Positions 1-7,604 are shown, numbered from the stretch's first letter. The stretch is DNA of 10,726 bases from Azoarcus sp. (GCA_031268685.1 JAIRWW010000024.1:1-10726), one strand, 5' to 3'. Numbers and translations: made by a program. The notes: generated from the sequence alone by a model not told the origin.

Positions 1-291
1 AAGCTGGCGAACCCCGGTTTCGATGCCATCGAGACTGCCAAGGATTTGCACGGGGCGCTGCACGCGCGCCGTTTTCCAGCCTGCGACCGACTCAAGCTCG
101 GCCAGCACTTCATCAAAACGATGGCGCAGGTCGGTCAGCACATGGTCGGCGTCACGCGAAAAGCGATGCTCGGCGTGGATTGCCGAGGCGGTTCCTCCGA
201 CCAGCACGGCATCCGGCAGGATGCGCTGGAGCCGTGCGGCCGAGGACAGGACGAATTCCCAGTCAGGCAGCGGTACGGTGTTCTTCGGCAT
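1..291 (-). CDS. Nucleotidyltransferase, AbiEii/MNT-like toxin family (partial, C-terminus beyond window)
   Basis: My translation from the ATG at 291 gives 97 residues with no stop before the window edge. Residues 30-51 fit the polymerase-beta nucleotidyltransferase signature hG[GS]-x9-13-Dh[DE]h: Gly32-Gly33, then Asp47-Ala-Asp49 preceded by Phe-Ser-Arg. In this fold the two Asp residues bind the metal that positions the NTP; AbiEii-type and MntA-type members transfer nucleotides to tRNA or to a partner protein and act as toxins or antitoxins. Residues 52-75 look helical, as after the motif in this family. The start is chosen because the protein begins just ahead of the motif and the frame overlaps the preceding small gene by 29 nt, suggesting coupled translation. 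The family is fairly sure; the target and toxin role are inference, since the C-terminal half is missing. Confidence 0.8.
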   Translation of the reverse strand, partial: MPKNTVPLPDWEFVLSSAARLQRILPDAVLVGGTASAIHAEHRFSRDADHVLTDLRHRFDEVLAELESVAGWKTARVQRPVQILGSLDGIETGVRQL

Positions 292-490
292 AGTGCAGCC
301 AGAAATGATGGCGCTGGGCGTAGGGATCGGAGGCGTAATGACGGCAAACGCGCTCCACCTTGTCCAGCAGGGAGCGGTCGGACAAAGCAGCCCGGCGCAG
401 TTCCGCCCAATCGCGCCACCGTCCGCGTGAGATCACGTCGTCGATAGCGGCGAGAGTGAAGCGTTGATGGTTGAGGTGGCGATGAAGCAT
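263..490 (-). CDS. Small helical partner protein of the nucleotidyltransferase
   Basis: A 75-residue protein, rich in Arg, His and Trp, predicted mostly helical, with a patch Arg-Trp-Arg-Asp-Trp near residues 24-28 and an Asp-Pro-Tyr-Ala-Gln-Arg-His-His-Phe-Trp run near 55-64. I recall similar small proteins encoded directly before AbiEii-like nucleotidyltransferases but cannot name a family. Its stop lies 29 nt inside the downstream gene, so the two are probably translated together, the usual layout of a toxin-antitoxin or regulator-enzyme pair. No Shine-Dalgarno sequence is visible before the ATG at 490. The frame stays open upstream as far as 530, with residues that read plausibly (Asp-Asn-Arg-Lys-Ser-Ala-Trp-Phe-Ala), so the natural N-terminus may have been longer and lost to the rearrangement seen just upstream. 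An antitoxin role is inference. Confidence 0.65.
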   Translation of the reverse strand: MLHRHLNHQRFTLAAIDDVISRGRWRDWAELRRAALSDRSLLDKVERVCRHYASDPYAQRHHFWLHYAEEHRTAA

Positions 491-506
491 AGCGAACCAC
501 GCACTT

Positions 507-725
507 TTACGATTGTCGATAGCCGCATCTTACGCGACCGCGTGGAGAAAGCAGCACGATTTTGCGATTGTTGAGCGTGATGCAGTATTGCCCGGCAGGG
601 CGCTCTACAACCCACTTTTGCGGATCCCCCATTGCGAGTTGTTTTAGCTTGATCGCCGCGCCCAGTCCCGCCGGGCCGCCTCCGGCAATCAGGAATCCGC
701 AAGCATCAGCCGCAGCTTTCTGCAT
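507..725 (-). pseudogene. Chimeric open frame: ETF-QO FAD-motif fragment joined to unknown sequence
   Basis: The 72-codon frame contains Leu-Ile-Ala-Gly-Gly-Gly-Pro-Ala-Gly-Leu-Gly followed by Ala-Ala-Ile-Lys-Leu-Lys-Gln-Leu-Ala, matching residues 11-30 of the ETF-QO encoded at 1609-3252, in the same reading frame. Right after this the match stops and an unrelated segment follows (Lys-Trp-Val-Val-Glu-Arg-Pro-Ala-Gly ... Leu-Asn-Asn-Arg-Lys-Ile-Val-Leu-Leu) that I do not recognise. The beta-strand after the FAD helix and all catalytic parts of ETF-QO are missing, and no ribosome binding site precedes the ATG at 725. I read it as a gene remnant or recombination scar. An alternative is that the second half is the real tail of a small gene starting at the internal ATG near 633. 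Confidence 0.5.
634..694 (-). repeat. Dispersed direct repeat, copy A (61 bp, FAD-motif segment)
   Basis: Aligns with 3164-3224 at an offset of 2530 nt: positions 634-684 are identical over 51 bases, then two mismatches occur (685 and 687) before the match ends at 694. The copy lies outside any intact flavoprotein gene. Confidence 0.95.
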
Positions 726-1040
726 TTGGGCTACGGATATACATTACACGGGTTCGCAGTGCGGAAGCGACCTGTTGCTTTGCGCACAGCATAGCGATAT
801 CGAGGATTTATCACAAACGGCGAAGCAAGTGATTTTGTACGATGTATGTGCGGTTTTCCATAGTATTGCCGTGCCGGTCTTTGGGATATTTTGGTCAGCG
901 TTCCTGGAAAATTTGTTCGGCAAATGCTCAAATGACCTGCCCTCAAAAATCATATTAGCGCCATCTTTCGTTAAATGCATACGAAGTATTCAAATTATGA
1001 TCGAATCGACGTTTTCAAGGCAACAGGCAATAAATACAAC
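726..1040. other. AT-rich tract without a supportable gene
   Basis: Base composition shifts from GC-rich to AT-rich here. Open frames exist on both strands (for example 744-980 on the minus strand), but none has a ribosome binding site, recognisable motif or protein-like codon pattern. A short hairpin with arms ATTTG and CAAAT around TTCGG sits at 911-925. I see no RNA gene. The composition suggests acquired or decaying DNA. Confidence 0.5.
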
Positions 1041-1043
1041 AAC

Positions 1044-1072
1044 TTGATAATGTGGTTTATAATAATGATATT
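1044..1072 (+). promoter_or_regulatory. Putative sigma70-type promoter for the small membrane protein
   Basis: TTGATA at 1044-1049 and GATATT at 1067-1072 are separated by 17 nt, a canonical spacing. A perfect TATAAT also sits at 1058-1063 but is too close to that -35 and has no good -35 of its own. The whole stretch is very AT-rich, so chance matches are likely; the location 56 nt before a strong translation start supports the call. Confidence 0.35.
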
Positions 1073-1112
1073 TTAATACAACGTGATGTTTGTGCTTGAT
1101 AACCTCACAATT

Positions 1113-1120
1113 GGAGGAGG
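1113..1120 (+). promoter_or_regulatory. Strong ribosome binding site deciding the start at 1128
   Basis: GGAGGAGG is followed after 7 nt by the in-frame ATG at 1128. An earlier in-frame ATG at 1083 has no such signal, and an ATG at 1123 is in another frame. This is the best Shine-Dalgarno sequence in the window. Confidence 0.75.
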
Positions 1121-1127
1121 TAATGCA

Positions 1128-1409
1128 ATGGCTTTAGAAAATGTATATGTAGCAGTAAAGATTACATGGTACTGTGTATTGGTTTCGTGGTTTGTTGTGT
1201 ATATAAGCGTTCAGGTTCAGCGTATAACTTATTATGGAAGTAAATGGAATATTTTTCAGGAAACAAAAGAATTTGTTGAAAAAAAGGAGAAAGAAGATTG
1301 TGGGATTCTACTGTACTTTGGAATTGTATGGGAAGGCGCCCCATATTTATATCCTGTCAGGTCATTGGCCGTTTGGATAATTCTTGTAGTAGTGACTTTT
1401 ATCGCTTGA
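1128..1409 (+). CDS. Small two-helix membrane protein, function unknown
   Basis: A 93-residue protein of unknown family. A hydrophobic stretch at about residues 11-28 (Trp-Tyr-Cys-Val-Leu-Val-Ser-Trp-Phe-Val-Val) and another at the extreme C-terminus (about 79-93, Leu-Ala-Val-Trp-Ile-Ile-Leu-Val-Val-Val) would each span the inner membrane; between them lies a charged segment with a Glu-Lys-rich run (Val-Glu-Lys-Lys-Glu-Lys-Glu-Asp, residues 50-57). No catalytic motif is visible. Use of AT-rich codons, the flanking AT-rich DNA and the neighbouring nucleotidyltransferase pair suggest acquisition by transfer. It stands alone: the genes either side are on the opposite strand. The strong ribosome binding site argues that it is really translated. 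A small membrane-acting toxin or an immunity protein is possible, but nothing in the sequence proves either. Confidence 0.65.
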   Translation: MALENVYVAVKITWYCVLVSWFVVYISVQVQRITYYGSKWNIFQETKEFVEKKEKEDCGILLYFGIVWEGAPYLYPVRSLAVWIILVVVTFIA

Positions 1410-1435
1410 ATTGAGGATGTAAACATGCTTGTCGA

Positions 1436-1470
1436 ATGGTATTGCCCATGGAATCATGGGCAACGACCAT
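1436..1470. repeat. Perfect inverted repeat / stem-loop after the small membrane protein gene
   Basis: TTGCCCATG (1442-1450) and CATGGGCAA (1455-1463) pair perfectly around the 4-nt loop GAAT; ATGGT (1436-1440) and ACCAT (1466-1470) extend the stem after a small asymmetric bulge. It lies 26 nt past the stop of the membrane protein gene. No T-run follows on either strand, so it is not a standard intrinsic terminator, though it could block or stabilise the 3' end of transcripts from either side. Confidence 0.55.
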
Positions 1471-1550
1471 CTCAACTCGAATGGATGGGAGCCGATCCAG
1501 ACCAAGGATTTCGGCAGGGCCAAGGTTAACGGATGGATGGGTGAATGTGA

Positions 1551-1580
1551 CCGGGCAGCGAGGTTTCCCTCGCCGCCCGG
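1551..1580 (-). terminator. 3' stem-loop of the ETF-QO transcript, possible terminator without a U-tract
   Basis: On the minus strand CCGGGC-G-GCGAGG pairs with CCTCGC-T-GCCCGG around a GAAA loop: 13 pairs counting one G-U wobble. Read on the plus strand, that wobble becomes an A-C mismatch and the loop becomes TTTC, so the structure is better formed in minus-strand RNA. It begins 28 nt after the ETF-QO stop. There is no T-run after it, so it may be a processing or stability element, or a terminator of the U-less kind. Confidence 0.55.
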
Positions 1581-1608
1581 CTGGAACGCGGACATCCTTC
1601 GACGACGC

Positions 1609-3252
1609 TTACATCCCTTGATAAATCGGCCCTTCGCCGCCCTGCGGTGTGACCCAATCGATGTTCTGTTTCGGGTCTTTGATGTCACAGGTCTTGCAGT
1701 GCAGGCAGTTTTGGCTGTTTATTTGCAAGCGCGGTTTGCCGTCTTCGCCGTCGCGCACGATTTCGTATACCCCTGCCGGGCAATATCGCTGTTCGGGCGA
1801 GTCGTAGACTTCCAGGTTGATGGCGATGGCTACTTCGGGGTCTTTCAGGCGCAGGTGGCTGGGCTGGTCTTCTTCGTGGTTGGTGTTGGAAAGAAAAACC
1901 GACGACAGGCGGTCGAAGGTGAGTACTCCGTCGGGCTTGGGATAGTCGATCTTCTGACATTCCGCCGCCGGCCTGATTTTGTCGTGGTCGCTGTGGTTGT
2001 GCAGCGTCCATGGCCCTTTGCCGAAAAACATTTTTTGATCCGCGCCGAAAAGCGTGGAGCCGAGCCAGAAGGATTTCTTCATCAGCGGCTTGAAATTGCG
2101 GGTCTTGTACAGCTCGGTGTAGAGCCACGATTCGCGGAACGCAACCGGGAAAGCGGTGAGTGCGTCGCGCTGGCGGCCTGCTGTGATGGCATCGAATGCG
2201 GCCTCTGCCGCCAGCGCGCCCGATTTGATCGCGGTGTGGTTGCCCTTGATCCGCGCGGCATTGAGAAAGCCTGCATCGTCGCCGATTAGCGCTCCGCCAG
2301 GGAACACCAGCCGTGGCAGGCTCTGGATATTGCCGGTGGCAATTGCGCGCGCGCCATAGGCCAGGCGTTTGCCGCCTTCGAGGAATTTGCGAATTTCGGG
2401 ATGGGTCTTGTGCCGTTGCATTTCCTCAAACGGCGACAGGAAAGTATTGGTGTAATTGAGACCCACCACAAAACCGATTTCGATAAGGTTTTCTTCCAGA
2501 TGATAGAGAAAGGCGCCGCCATAGACGTCGCTGGTGAGCGGCCAGCCAGCCGTGTGCACCACTAGCCCGGGCCGGTGATTGGCGACCGGCACCTCCCACA
2601 GCGCGTTGATTCCGACGCCGTAGGTCTGCGGGTCGATGCCTGCGCGCCGCGTGTAGTTGGCTTCGAGCCGCTTGCCCAGATGGCCCCGGCAGCCTTCGGC
2701 GAAAAACGTGTACTTTGCTATCAGTTCCATGCCCGGCTGGTAATTGGGGCCTTGCGTCCCATCGCGGCTCACGCCCATGTCGCCAGTGACTACGCCCTTG
2801 ACAGCGCCGTTTTCGTCATACAGCACGTCTGCGCCCGCAAAGCCCGGATAGATTTCCACGCCCAGCGCTTCGGCCTGCTCGCCCAGCCATTTGGCGACGT
2901 TGCCCATGCGCACAATATAGTTGCCGTGATTATCGAAACAGTCCGGCAAAATGGCATTGGGAAAGACGTAAGACTTTGTTTCGGTAAGATACATGACGCG
3001 GTCTTCAGTCACGGGCGTAATGAGCGGCGCGCCGCGGTCTTTCCAGTCCGGAAAAAGTTCTGCAATAGATTTGGGGTCGACTACCGCTCCAGATAATGTA
3101 TGCGCTCCAATTTCAGAGCCTTTTTCGATCAGGCATACCGAGATTTCATGATTGCGCTCGGCGGCGAGTTGTTTTAGCTTGATCGCCGCGCCCAGTCCCG
3201 CCGGGCCGCCTCCGACGATCAGGACATCGAATTCCATCGATTCGCGTTCCAT
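1609..3252 (-). CDS. Electron transfer flavoprotein-ubiquinone oxidoreductase (ETF-QO)
   Basis: This membrane-bound enzyme passes electrons from reduced electron transfer flavoprotein (from fatty acid and amino acid dehydrogenases) to ubiquinone. The 547-residue length is normal for bacterial ETF-QO. Residues 9-30 form the FAD-binding Rossmann motif (Gly14-Gly-Gly16-Pro-Ala-Gly19). The middle of the protein carries the family's Glu-Gly-Cys-Arg-Gly-His-Leu-Gly-Lys segment and the Gly-Asp-Asp-Ala-Gly-Phe second FAD contact region. At the C-terminus Cys491, Cys516, Cys519 and Cys522 are the four ligands of the [4Fe-4S] cluster. AAGGAG at 3259-3264 lies 6 nt before the ATG at 3252, which supports this start over Met6. 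The ETF subunits themselves are not adjacent, so it is a single-gene unit ending at the hairpin at 1551-1580. No standard bacterial symbol is in use, so none is given. Confidence 0.97.
   Translation of the reverse strand: MERESMEFDVLIVGGGPAGLGAAIKLKQLAAERNHEISVCLIEKGSEIGAHTLSGAVVDPKSIAELFPDWKDRGAPLITPVTEDRVMYLTETKSYVFPNAILPDCFDNHGNYIVRMGNVAKWLGEQAEALGVEIYPGFAGADVLYDENGAVKGVVTGDMGVSRDGTQGPNYQPGMELIAKYTFFAEGCRGHLGKRLEANYTRRAGIDPQTYGVGINALWEVPVANHRPGLVVHTAGWPLTSDVYGGAFLYHLEENLIEIGFVVGLNYTNTFLSPFEEMQRHKTHPEIRKFLEGGKRLAYGARAIATGNIQSLPRLVFPGGALIGDDAGFLNAARIKGNHTAIKSGALAAEAAFDAITAGRQRDALTAFPVAFRESWLYTELYKTRNFKPLMKKSFWLGSTLFGADQKMFFGKGPWTLHNHSDHDKIRPAAECQKIDYPKPDGVLTFDRLSSVFLSNTNHEEDQPSHLRLKDPEVAIAINLEVYDSPEQRYCPAGVYEIVRDGEDGKPRLQINSQNCLHCKTCDIKDPKQNIDWVTPQGGEGPIYQGM
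3164..3224 (-). repeat. Dispersed direct repeat, copy B (within the ETF-QO 5' coding region)
   Basis: Counterpart of 634-694, encoding residues 10-30 of ETF-QO, the dinucleotide-binding loop and following helix. The intact gene makes this copy the probable source. Confidence 0.95.
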
Positions 3253-3559
3253 CCCTTTCTCCTTTTGGTTTCGCGCTACCTTTGTGCGGTATGCGTCATT
3301 GGCGTGTACGAGCCTCTTTGAGATTTGCCCGTTTACGTCGGTAGTTTAATACGAGAAAACGCATTCAGCGCCCTTGTACAGCAGCAAATTGGGTTCTTGA
3401 CGATAAAAAGTTCTCTTGACGAAACAATCGGAAAAGCATTGCGGAGACAGTCCGGCGGGAATTGAGGTTTGCCTTGGCGGGGGCGACTGGCGGCTGGCGG
3501 TAGCCGGGTATAATTCATGGCTTTCCCACCTGCCGCTTGCGCCCGTTTTCCTGACCAAC
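3253..3559. promoter_or_regulatory. Divergent intergenic region between ETF-QO and purL
   Basis: This 307-bp region must carry the promoters for both genes. Toward purL there is a perfect TATAAT at 3509-3514, 45 nt before the purL ATG. Two TTGACG hexamers 19 nt apart (3397-3402 and 3416-3421) look like -35 elements but neither has a -10 at proper spacing. Toward ETF-QO only weak matches (TATTAA near 3345-3350 on the minus strand) are seen. No riboswitch or clear PurR-type palindrome was found by eye. Confidence 0.5.
3509..3514 (+). promoter_or_regulatory. Putative -10 element of the purL promoter
   Basis: A perfect TATAAT in otherwise GC-rich sequence. The matching -35 position (about 3486-3491, ACTGGC) is poor, so an activator or extended contacts might be needed. 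Its place inside the longest open purL frame argues that the true purL start is downstream of it. Confidence 0.45.
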
Positions 3560-6500
3560 ATGCACCGGATTCTAGAATTTCGCGGCGCAGCCGCGCTTTC
3601 CCGCCCCCGTCTCGACCGCTTGATACGCAATCTCGCCGCGGGTTTGCCAAGTCTCCGGCATATCGTTGCGGAATATTGGTATTTCATTGAGGCGCGGGAA
3701 GATCTTTCCGCCGGAGAGCAAGCGCTGCTCGGTGAATTGCTCGATGCCCGCGCGCCTGGGGACGATCTCCCCTCCGGCGCGCTGCGGCTGGTGATTCCGC
3801 GGCCCGGCACGATTTCGCCCTGGTCGTCGAAGGCGACCGATATCGCCCGCCAGTGCGGTTTCGATAAGGTGATGCGCATCGAGCGCGGGATTGCGTATTT
3901 CATCGAAGGCGGCGATGCCGCTTTGCCGCCCGCGCCCGCCGCGCTGCACGACCGCATGACGGAGTCGGTGCTGACCGCGTTCGGCGACGCAGGGGCGCTG
4001 TTTCATCATTACGCGCCGCAGCCCTTGGCCACGGTGGATGTCCTTGGCGGCGGACGCGCGGCGCTGGCGGTGGCCAACGCTGATCTGGGCCTGGCGCTCT
4101 CCGATGATGAAATCGACTATCTGGCGGGCAGTTTCACCAGCATGGGACGCAATCCGACCGATGTCGAACTGATGATGTTCGCGCAGGCCAATTCCGAGCA
4201 TTGCCGGCACAAGATTTTCAATGCCGGCTGGGAGCTGGACGCGCGCCCGATGGACAGGTCGCTTTTCGATATGATCCGCGATACTCACCGCGCGCATCCG
4301 GAAGGCACGGTCGTGGCTTACGCCGATAATGCTTCTGTAATAGCCGGTTGCGAGGCCGAGCGTTTTTATCCGGATGCCGATGGAGTGTTCCGCTTCCGCC
4401 CGGAGCCGACGCACATTCTCGCCAAGGTCGAAACCCACAATCACCCGACCGCGATTTCGCCTTTCCCCGGTGCGGCGACCGGCGCGGGGGGCGAGATACG
4501 CGACGAGGGCGCAACTGGGCGCGGCGCGCGGCCCAAGGCGGGGCTGGCGGGTTTCTCGGTTTCCAACCTGGCCATTCCGGGTTTCACGCAGCCTTGGGAA
4601 AAGCCCTATGGCAAGCCGGATCGCATCGCTTCGGCGCTTGAAATCATGATTGAAGGGCCGTTGGGCGCGGCGGCATTCAACAACGAATTTGGCCGCCCGA
4701 ACCTCGCCGGGTATTTCCGCGCTTTCGAGCAAACCGTCGCGGGCGAGGTGCGCGGCTACCACAAGCCCATCATGATTGCGGGCGGCATTGGCAACATCCA
4801 GGCGCAGCAGGCGGAAAAGCCCAAATTCCCGCCGGGTACGCTGATGATCCAGCTCGGCGGCCCCGGCATGCTGATCGGTTTGGGCGGCGGTGCGGCTTCC
4901 AGCATGTCGACCGGGACGAACGCTGCCGATCTCGATTTTGCCTCGGTGCAGCGCGGCAACCCGGAAATGCAGCGCCGCTGCCAGGATGTGATCGACGCTT
5001 GCTGGCAGCGCGGCGAGGCCAATCCGATCATCGCCATCCACGATGTCGGCGCGGGCGGGCTGTCCAATGCCATGCCCGAACTTGCCGACCATGCCGGGCT
5101 TGGCGCGCATTTTGAATTGCGCGAGGTGAATACCGAGGAACCCGGTATGAGTCCGCGCGAAATTTGGAGTAACGAGGCTCAGGAGCGTTACGTGCTGGCG
5201 CTTGCGCCAGCCGATCTCGAAGTTTTTGCCGCGATCTGCGCGCGCGAACGTTGTCCGTTTGCCGTACTCGGCGCGGCGAGCACGGACGGGCGGCTGGTGG
5301 TGAGCGACCGTCATTTCGGCAATGTGCCGGTCGACATGGAAATGAAGGTATTGCTCGGCAAGCCGCCGAAGATGAAGCGGCAGGCATCGCGCCGCGCCGT
5401 GCATCTGCCGCCCTTCGATGTGACCGGACTCGATCTGTCCGAGGCCGCGCTTCGGGTGTTGCGCAACCCGGCGGTGGCGAGCAAGCGTTTTCTGATTACG
5501 ATTGGCGATCGCAGCGTGGGCGGCCTCACCGCGCGCGACCAGATGGTCGGGCCGTGGCAGGCGCCGGTAGCCGATGTGGCGGTGACAGCGATGAGCTTTA
5601 CCGGCTACCGGGGCGAAGCCTTCGCCATGGGCGAACGCACGCCGCTGGCTTGCGTGGATGCGCCCGCTTCCGGACGCATGGCGGTGGGAGAAGCCGTTAC
5701 CAATCTTGCCGCCGCCTATATAGATACGCTGGGCGAGGTGAAGCTCTCGGCCAACTGGATGGCGGCGGCGGGATTTCGCGGCGAGGACGCCAAACTTTAC
5801 GAAACCGTGCAGGCGGTTTCGGAATTTTGCATCGCGGCGGGGCTGTCGATTCCGGTGGGCAAAGATTCGCTGTCGATGCGCACAGCATGGCAAGAAGACG
5901 GCGCGGCGCGGCAGGTTGTTGCGCCTCTGTCGCTGATTGCCACGGCCTTCGCGCCGGTTGCGGACATTCGCCGCACCCTGACGCCGCAGTTGCAATTCCC
6001 GGAAGGCGAAGAAACCGAACTCATCCTCATCGACCTCGGGCGTGGAGCCAAGCGCCTTGGCGGTTCGGTACTGGCGCAGGTATATGGCAGCATCGGCGAA
6101 CATGCGCCGGACATTTCGCCGCAGGATTTGGCGGCGTTTTTCGGCGCGATCCAGCGCTTGCGCCGCGATGATCTGATTCTCGCCTATCACGACCGCAGCG
6201 ATGGCGGCTTGTTTGCCACGGTGTGCGAGATGGCTTTCGCCAGCCGTTGCGGGCTGTCCCTGGTGCTCGACACGGTTTGCTTCGATGCCGCGATGAACGA
6301 TGCCGACGGTCTCGACAAAACCCCTGAACTGCTCAAAGGCCGTTTCGACGACCATCTGGTCGGGGCGCTGTTCTCCGAAGAACTCGGCGGCGTGGTGCAA
6401 ATCCGCCGCCGCGACCGCTCGCAGGTTGGCGCGATCCTGAATAGCGCCGGGCTGGATTATCACTTCATCGGCGAACCGAACGACAAGGACGAAATCCGTT

Positions 6501-7492
6501 TCCGCCGCAATGCCCGGCTGGTGCTGGCCGCGCCGCGCGCCGATTGGCTGCGCGCCTGGTCGGAAACCGGCTGCCATATCGCCCGTCTGCGTGACGATGC
6601 CGCCTGCGTGCAGGAAGAATTCGATGCGCTTGCCGATGCAGCCGATCCGGGACTGTCGCTGCACGCATCCTTCGACGTGTGCGAGGACGTGGCCGCGCCT
6701 TTCATCGCACGCGGCGCTCGCCCGAAGATAGCGATTCTGCGCGAACAAGGCGTGAACTCGCAGTTCGAGATGGCGGCGGCTTTCACCCGCGCGGGCTTCG
6801 AGGCGGTGGACGTGCACATGTCCGACCTGCAAGCGGCGAGGCGCGATCTCGGCGGCTTTCAGGGCCTCGCGGCTTGCGGCGGTTTCTCCTATGGCGACGT
6901 GCTCGGCGCGGGGCAGGGTTGGGCGAAATCGATTCTGTTCAATCCAGCGCTCAGGGCGCAGTTTGAAGCGTTTTTCGCCCGTGGCGATACATTTGCGCTC
7001 GGCGTATGCAATGGCTGCCAGATGATGGCTTGCCTGGCCCCGATCATTCCCGGCGCGGAAAACTGGCCAGCCTTCCGGCACAACCGCAGCGAGCGGTTTG
7101 AAGCGCGCTTCGTCATGACAGAAGTGTTGGAAAGCCCTTCCATATTTTTCGCCGGCATGACCGGCAGCCGCGCGCCCATCGTAGTGAGCCATGGCGAGGG
7201 CAGGGCGGTTTTCCGCGATGAAGCCGCGCAACAGGCGGCCCTCGTCTCGATACGCTACATTGACAACCGTGGCGCGCCAGCGGTCCGCTATCCAGCCAAC
7301 CCCAACGGCTCGCCTGATGGCGCGACCGGCTTTACCACCCCGGATGGCCGCTTCACGATCATGATGCCGCACCCCGAGCGCACGGCGCGCACCCTGCAAA
7401 TGTCCTGGGCGCCGCAATGGCTTATCGACAAAAGCCCGGACGCCTCGCCATGGCTGCGGATGTTCCGGAATGCAAGAAAATGGCTTGGATAG
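3560..7492 (+). CDS. purL: Phosphoribosylformylglycinamidine synthase (FGAM synthase), single-chain type
   Basis: Catalyses the fourth step of purine synthesis: FGAR, glutamine and ATP to FGAM in the cytosol. From the ATG at 3560 it has 1310 residues, close to the E. coli enzyme (1295). The first residues (Met-His-Arg-Ile-Leu-Glu-Phe-Arg-Gly) match the usual N-terminus; a start at 3416 would add 48 atypical residues across the TATAAT box. In order: PurS-like N-terminal domain, linker, two AIRS-type synthetase halves and a C-terminal class I glutaminase. Visible motifs are Asn211-Ser-Glu-His-Cys-Arg-His-Lys218, Glu291-Thr-His-Asn-His-Pro296, the glutaminase nucleophile Cys1150 in Gly-Val-Cys-Asn-Gly-Cys, and His1271/Glu1273 of the catalytic triad. 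No good Shine-Dalgarno sequence precedes the start. It probably heads a unit with relA, since no terminator follows. Confidence 0.97.
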   Translation: MHRILEFRGAAALSRPRLDRLIRNLAAGLPSLRHIVAEYWYFIEAREDLSAGEQALLGELLDARAPGDDLPSGALRLVIPRPGTISPWSSKATDIARQCGFDKVMRIERGIAYFIEGGDAALPPAPAALHDRMTESVLTAFGDAGALFHHYAPQPLATVDVLGGGRAALAVANADLGLALSDDEIDYLAGSFTSMGRNPTDVELMMFAQANSEHCRHKIFNAGWELDARPMDRSLFDMIRDTHRAHPEGTVVAYADNASVIAGCEAERFYPDADGVFRFRPEPTHILAKVETHNHPTAISPFPGAATGAGGEIRDEGATGRGARPKAGLAGFSVSNLAIPGFTQPWEKPYGKPDRIASALEIMIEGPLGAAAFNNEFGRPNLAGYFRAFEQTVAGEVRGYHKPIMIAGGIGNIQAQQAEKPKFPPGTLMIQLGGPGMLIGLGGGAASSMSTGTNAADLDFASVQRGNPEMQRRCQDVIDACWQRGEANPIIAIHDVGAGGLSNAMPELADHAGLGAHFELREVNTEEPGMSPREIWSNEAQERYVLALAPADLEVFAAICARERCPFAVLGAASTDGRLVVSDRHFGNVPVDMEMKVLLGKPPKMKRQASRRAVHLPPFDVTGLDLSEAALRVLRNPAVASKRFLITIGDRSVGGLTARDQMVGPWQAPVADVAVTAMSFTGYRGEAFAMGERTPLACVDAPASGRMAVGEAVTNLAAAYIDTLGEVKLSANWMAAAGFRGEDAKLYETVQAVSEFCIAAGLSIPVGKDSLSMRTAWQEDGAARQVVAPLSLIATAFAPVADIRRTLTPQLQFPEGEETELILIDLGRGAKRLGGSVLAQVYGSIGEHAPDISPQDLAAFFGAIQRLRRDDLILAYHDRSDGGLFATVCEMAFASRCGLSLVLDTVCFDAAMNDADGLDKTPELLKGRFDDHLVGALFSEELGGVVQIRRRDRSQVGAILNSAGLDYHFIGEPNDKDEIRFRRNARLVLAAPRADWLRAWSETGCHIARLRDDAACVQEEFDALADAADPGLSLHASFDVCEDVAAPFIARGARPKIAILREQGVNSQFEMAAAFTRAGFEAVDVHMSDLQAARRDLGGFQGLAACGGFSYGDVLGAGQGWAKSILFNPALRAQFEAFFARGDTFALGVCNGCQMMACLAPIIPGAENWPAFRHNRSERFEARFVMTEVLESPSIFFAGMTGSRAPIVVSHGEGRAVFRDEAAQQAALVSIRYIDNRGAPAVRYPANPNGSPDGATGFTTPDGRFTIMMPHPERTARTLQMSWAPQWLIDKSPDASPWLRMFRNARKWLG

Positions 7493-7508
7493 CGGAGAAC
7501 AGGACAGG

Positions 7509-7604
7509 ATGAGCCGAATGCACGGCCCTCGAATGTACGGCCCTCAATTGCCCGGCGCGTTTCCGCGCGGCGCTGCGCCTGTCTTGGCGGGCATGGCCGT
7601 GTAA
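7509..7604 (+). CDS. Possible 31-residue leader peptide upstream of relA
   Basis: An ATG 16 nt after the purL stop opens a 31-codon frame that ends at TAA 7602-7604, leaving only 4 nt before the relA ATG. AGGA at 7501-7504 is 4 nt from the ATG and GGAG at 7494-7497 is 11 nt away, so a modest ribosome binding site exists. The peptide starts Met-Ser, then repeats Arg-Met-His-Gly-Pro / Arg-Met-Tyr-Gly-Pro, then runs in Gly, Ala and Pro. relA itself has no convincing Shine-Dalgarno sequence, so ribosomes finishing this frame could restart on relA. Whether it is a true gene or just an untranslated spacer with an open frame is uncertain; its length is short enough to occur by chance. Confidence 0.4.
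   Translation: MSRMHGPRMYGPQLPGAFPRGAAPVLAGMAV
7516..7545 (+). repeat. 15-bp tandem duplication in the purL-relA spacer
   Basis: GAATGCACGGCCCTC (7516-7530) is followed directly by GAATGTACGGCCCTC (7531-7545), one C/T difference. The 15-bp unit keeps the leader frame and gives two copies of Arg-Met-(His/Tyr)-Gly-Pro. Confidence 0.9.

Noticed and set aside
482..574. 30-codon plus-strand frame with a GAGG before its ATG and a protein-like sequence
   Set aside because: Too short, and it overlaps the start of the minus-strand partner gene; no evidence beyond chance.
744..980. 78-codon minus-strand frame in the AT-rich tract
   Set aside because: No ribosome binding site and no recognisable or protein-like features; Cys- and Ser-rich tail suggests noise.
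562..1047. 161-codon plus-strand frame over the repeat and AT-rich tract
   Set aside because: It runs antisense to the FAD-motif copy, has no ribosome binding site and shows no family features.
1429..2289. 286-codon plus-strand frame opposite the ETF-QO 3' half
   Set aside because: Shadow of ETF-QO coding sequence; its N-terminal part merely reads through the two hairpins and the intergenic region.
3397..3421. Two TTGACG boxes 19 nt apart as -35 elements for purL
   Set aside because: Neither has a plausible -10 at 16-18 nt, and they lie too far from the TATAAT at 3509.
3572..7417. 1281-codon open frame antisense to purL
   Set aside because: It lies wholly opposite an unmistakable purL. Long antisense frames arise from GC-rich codon bias, and the translation shows no domain order or ribosome binding site.
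7555..7568. GCGCG / CGCGC hairpin before relA as an attenuator terminator
   Set aside because: Only five pairs in a GC-rich setting, with no T-run after it.
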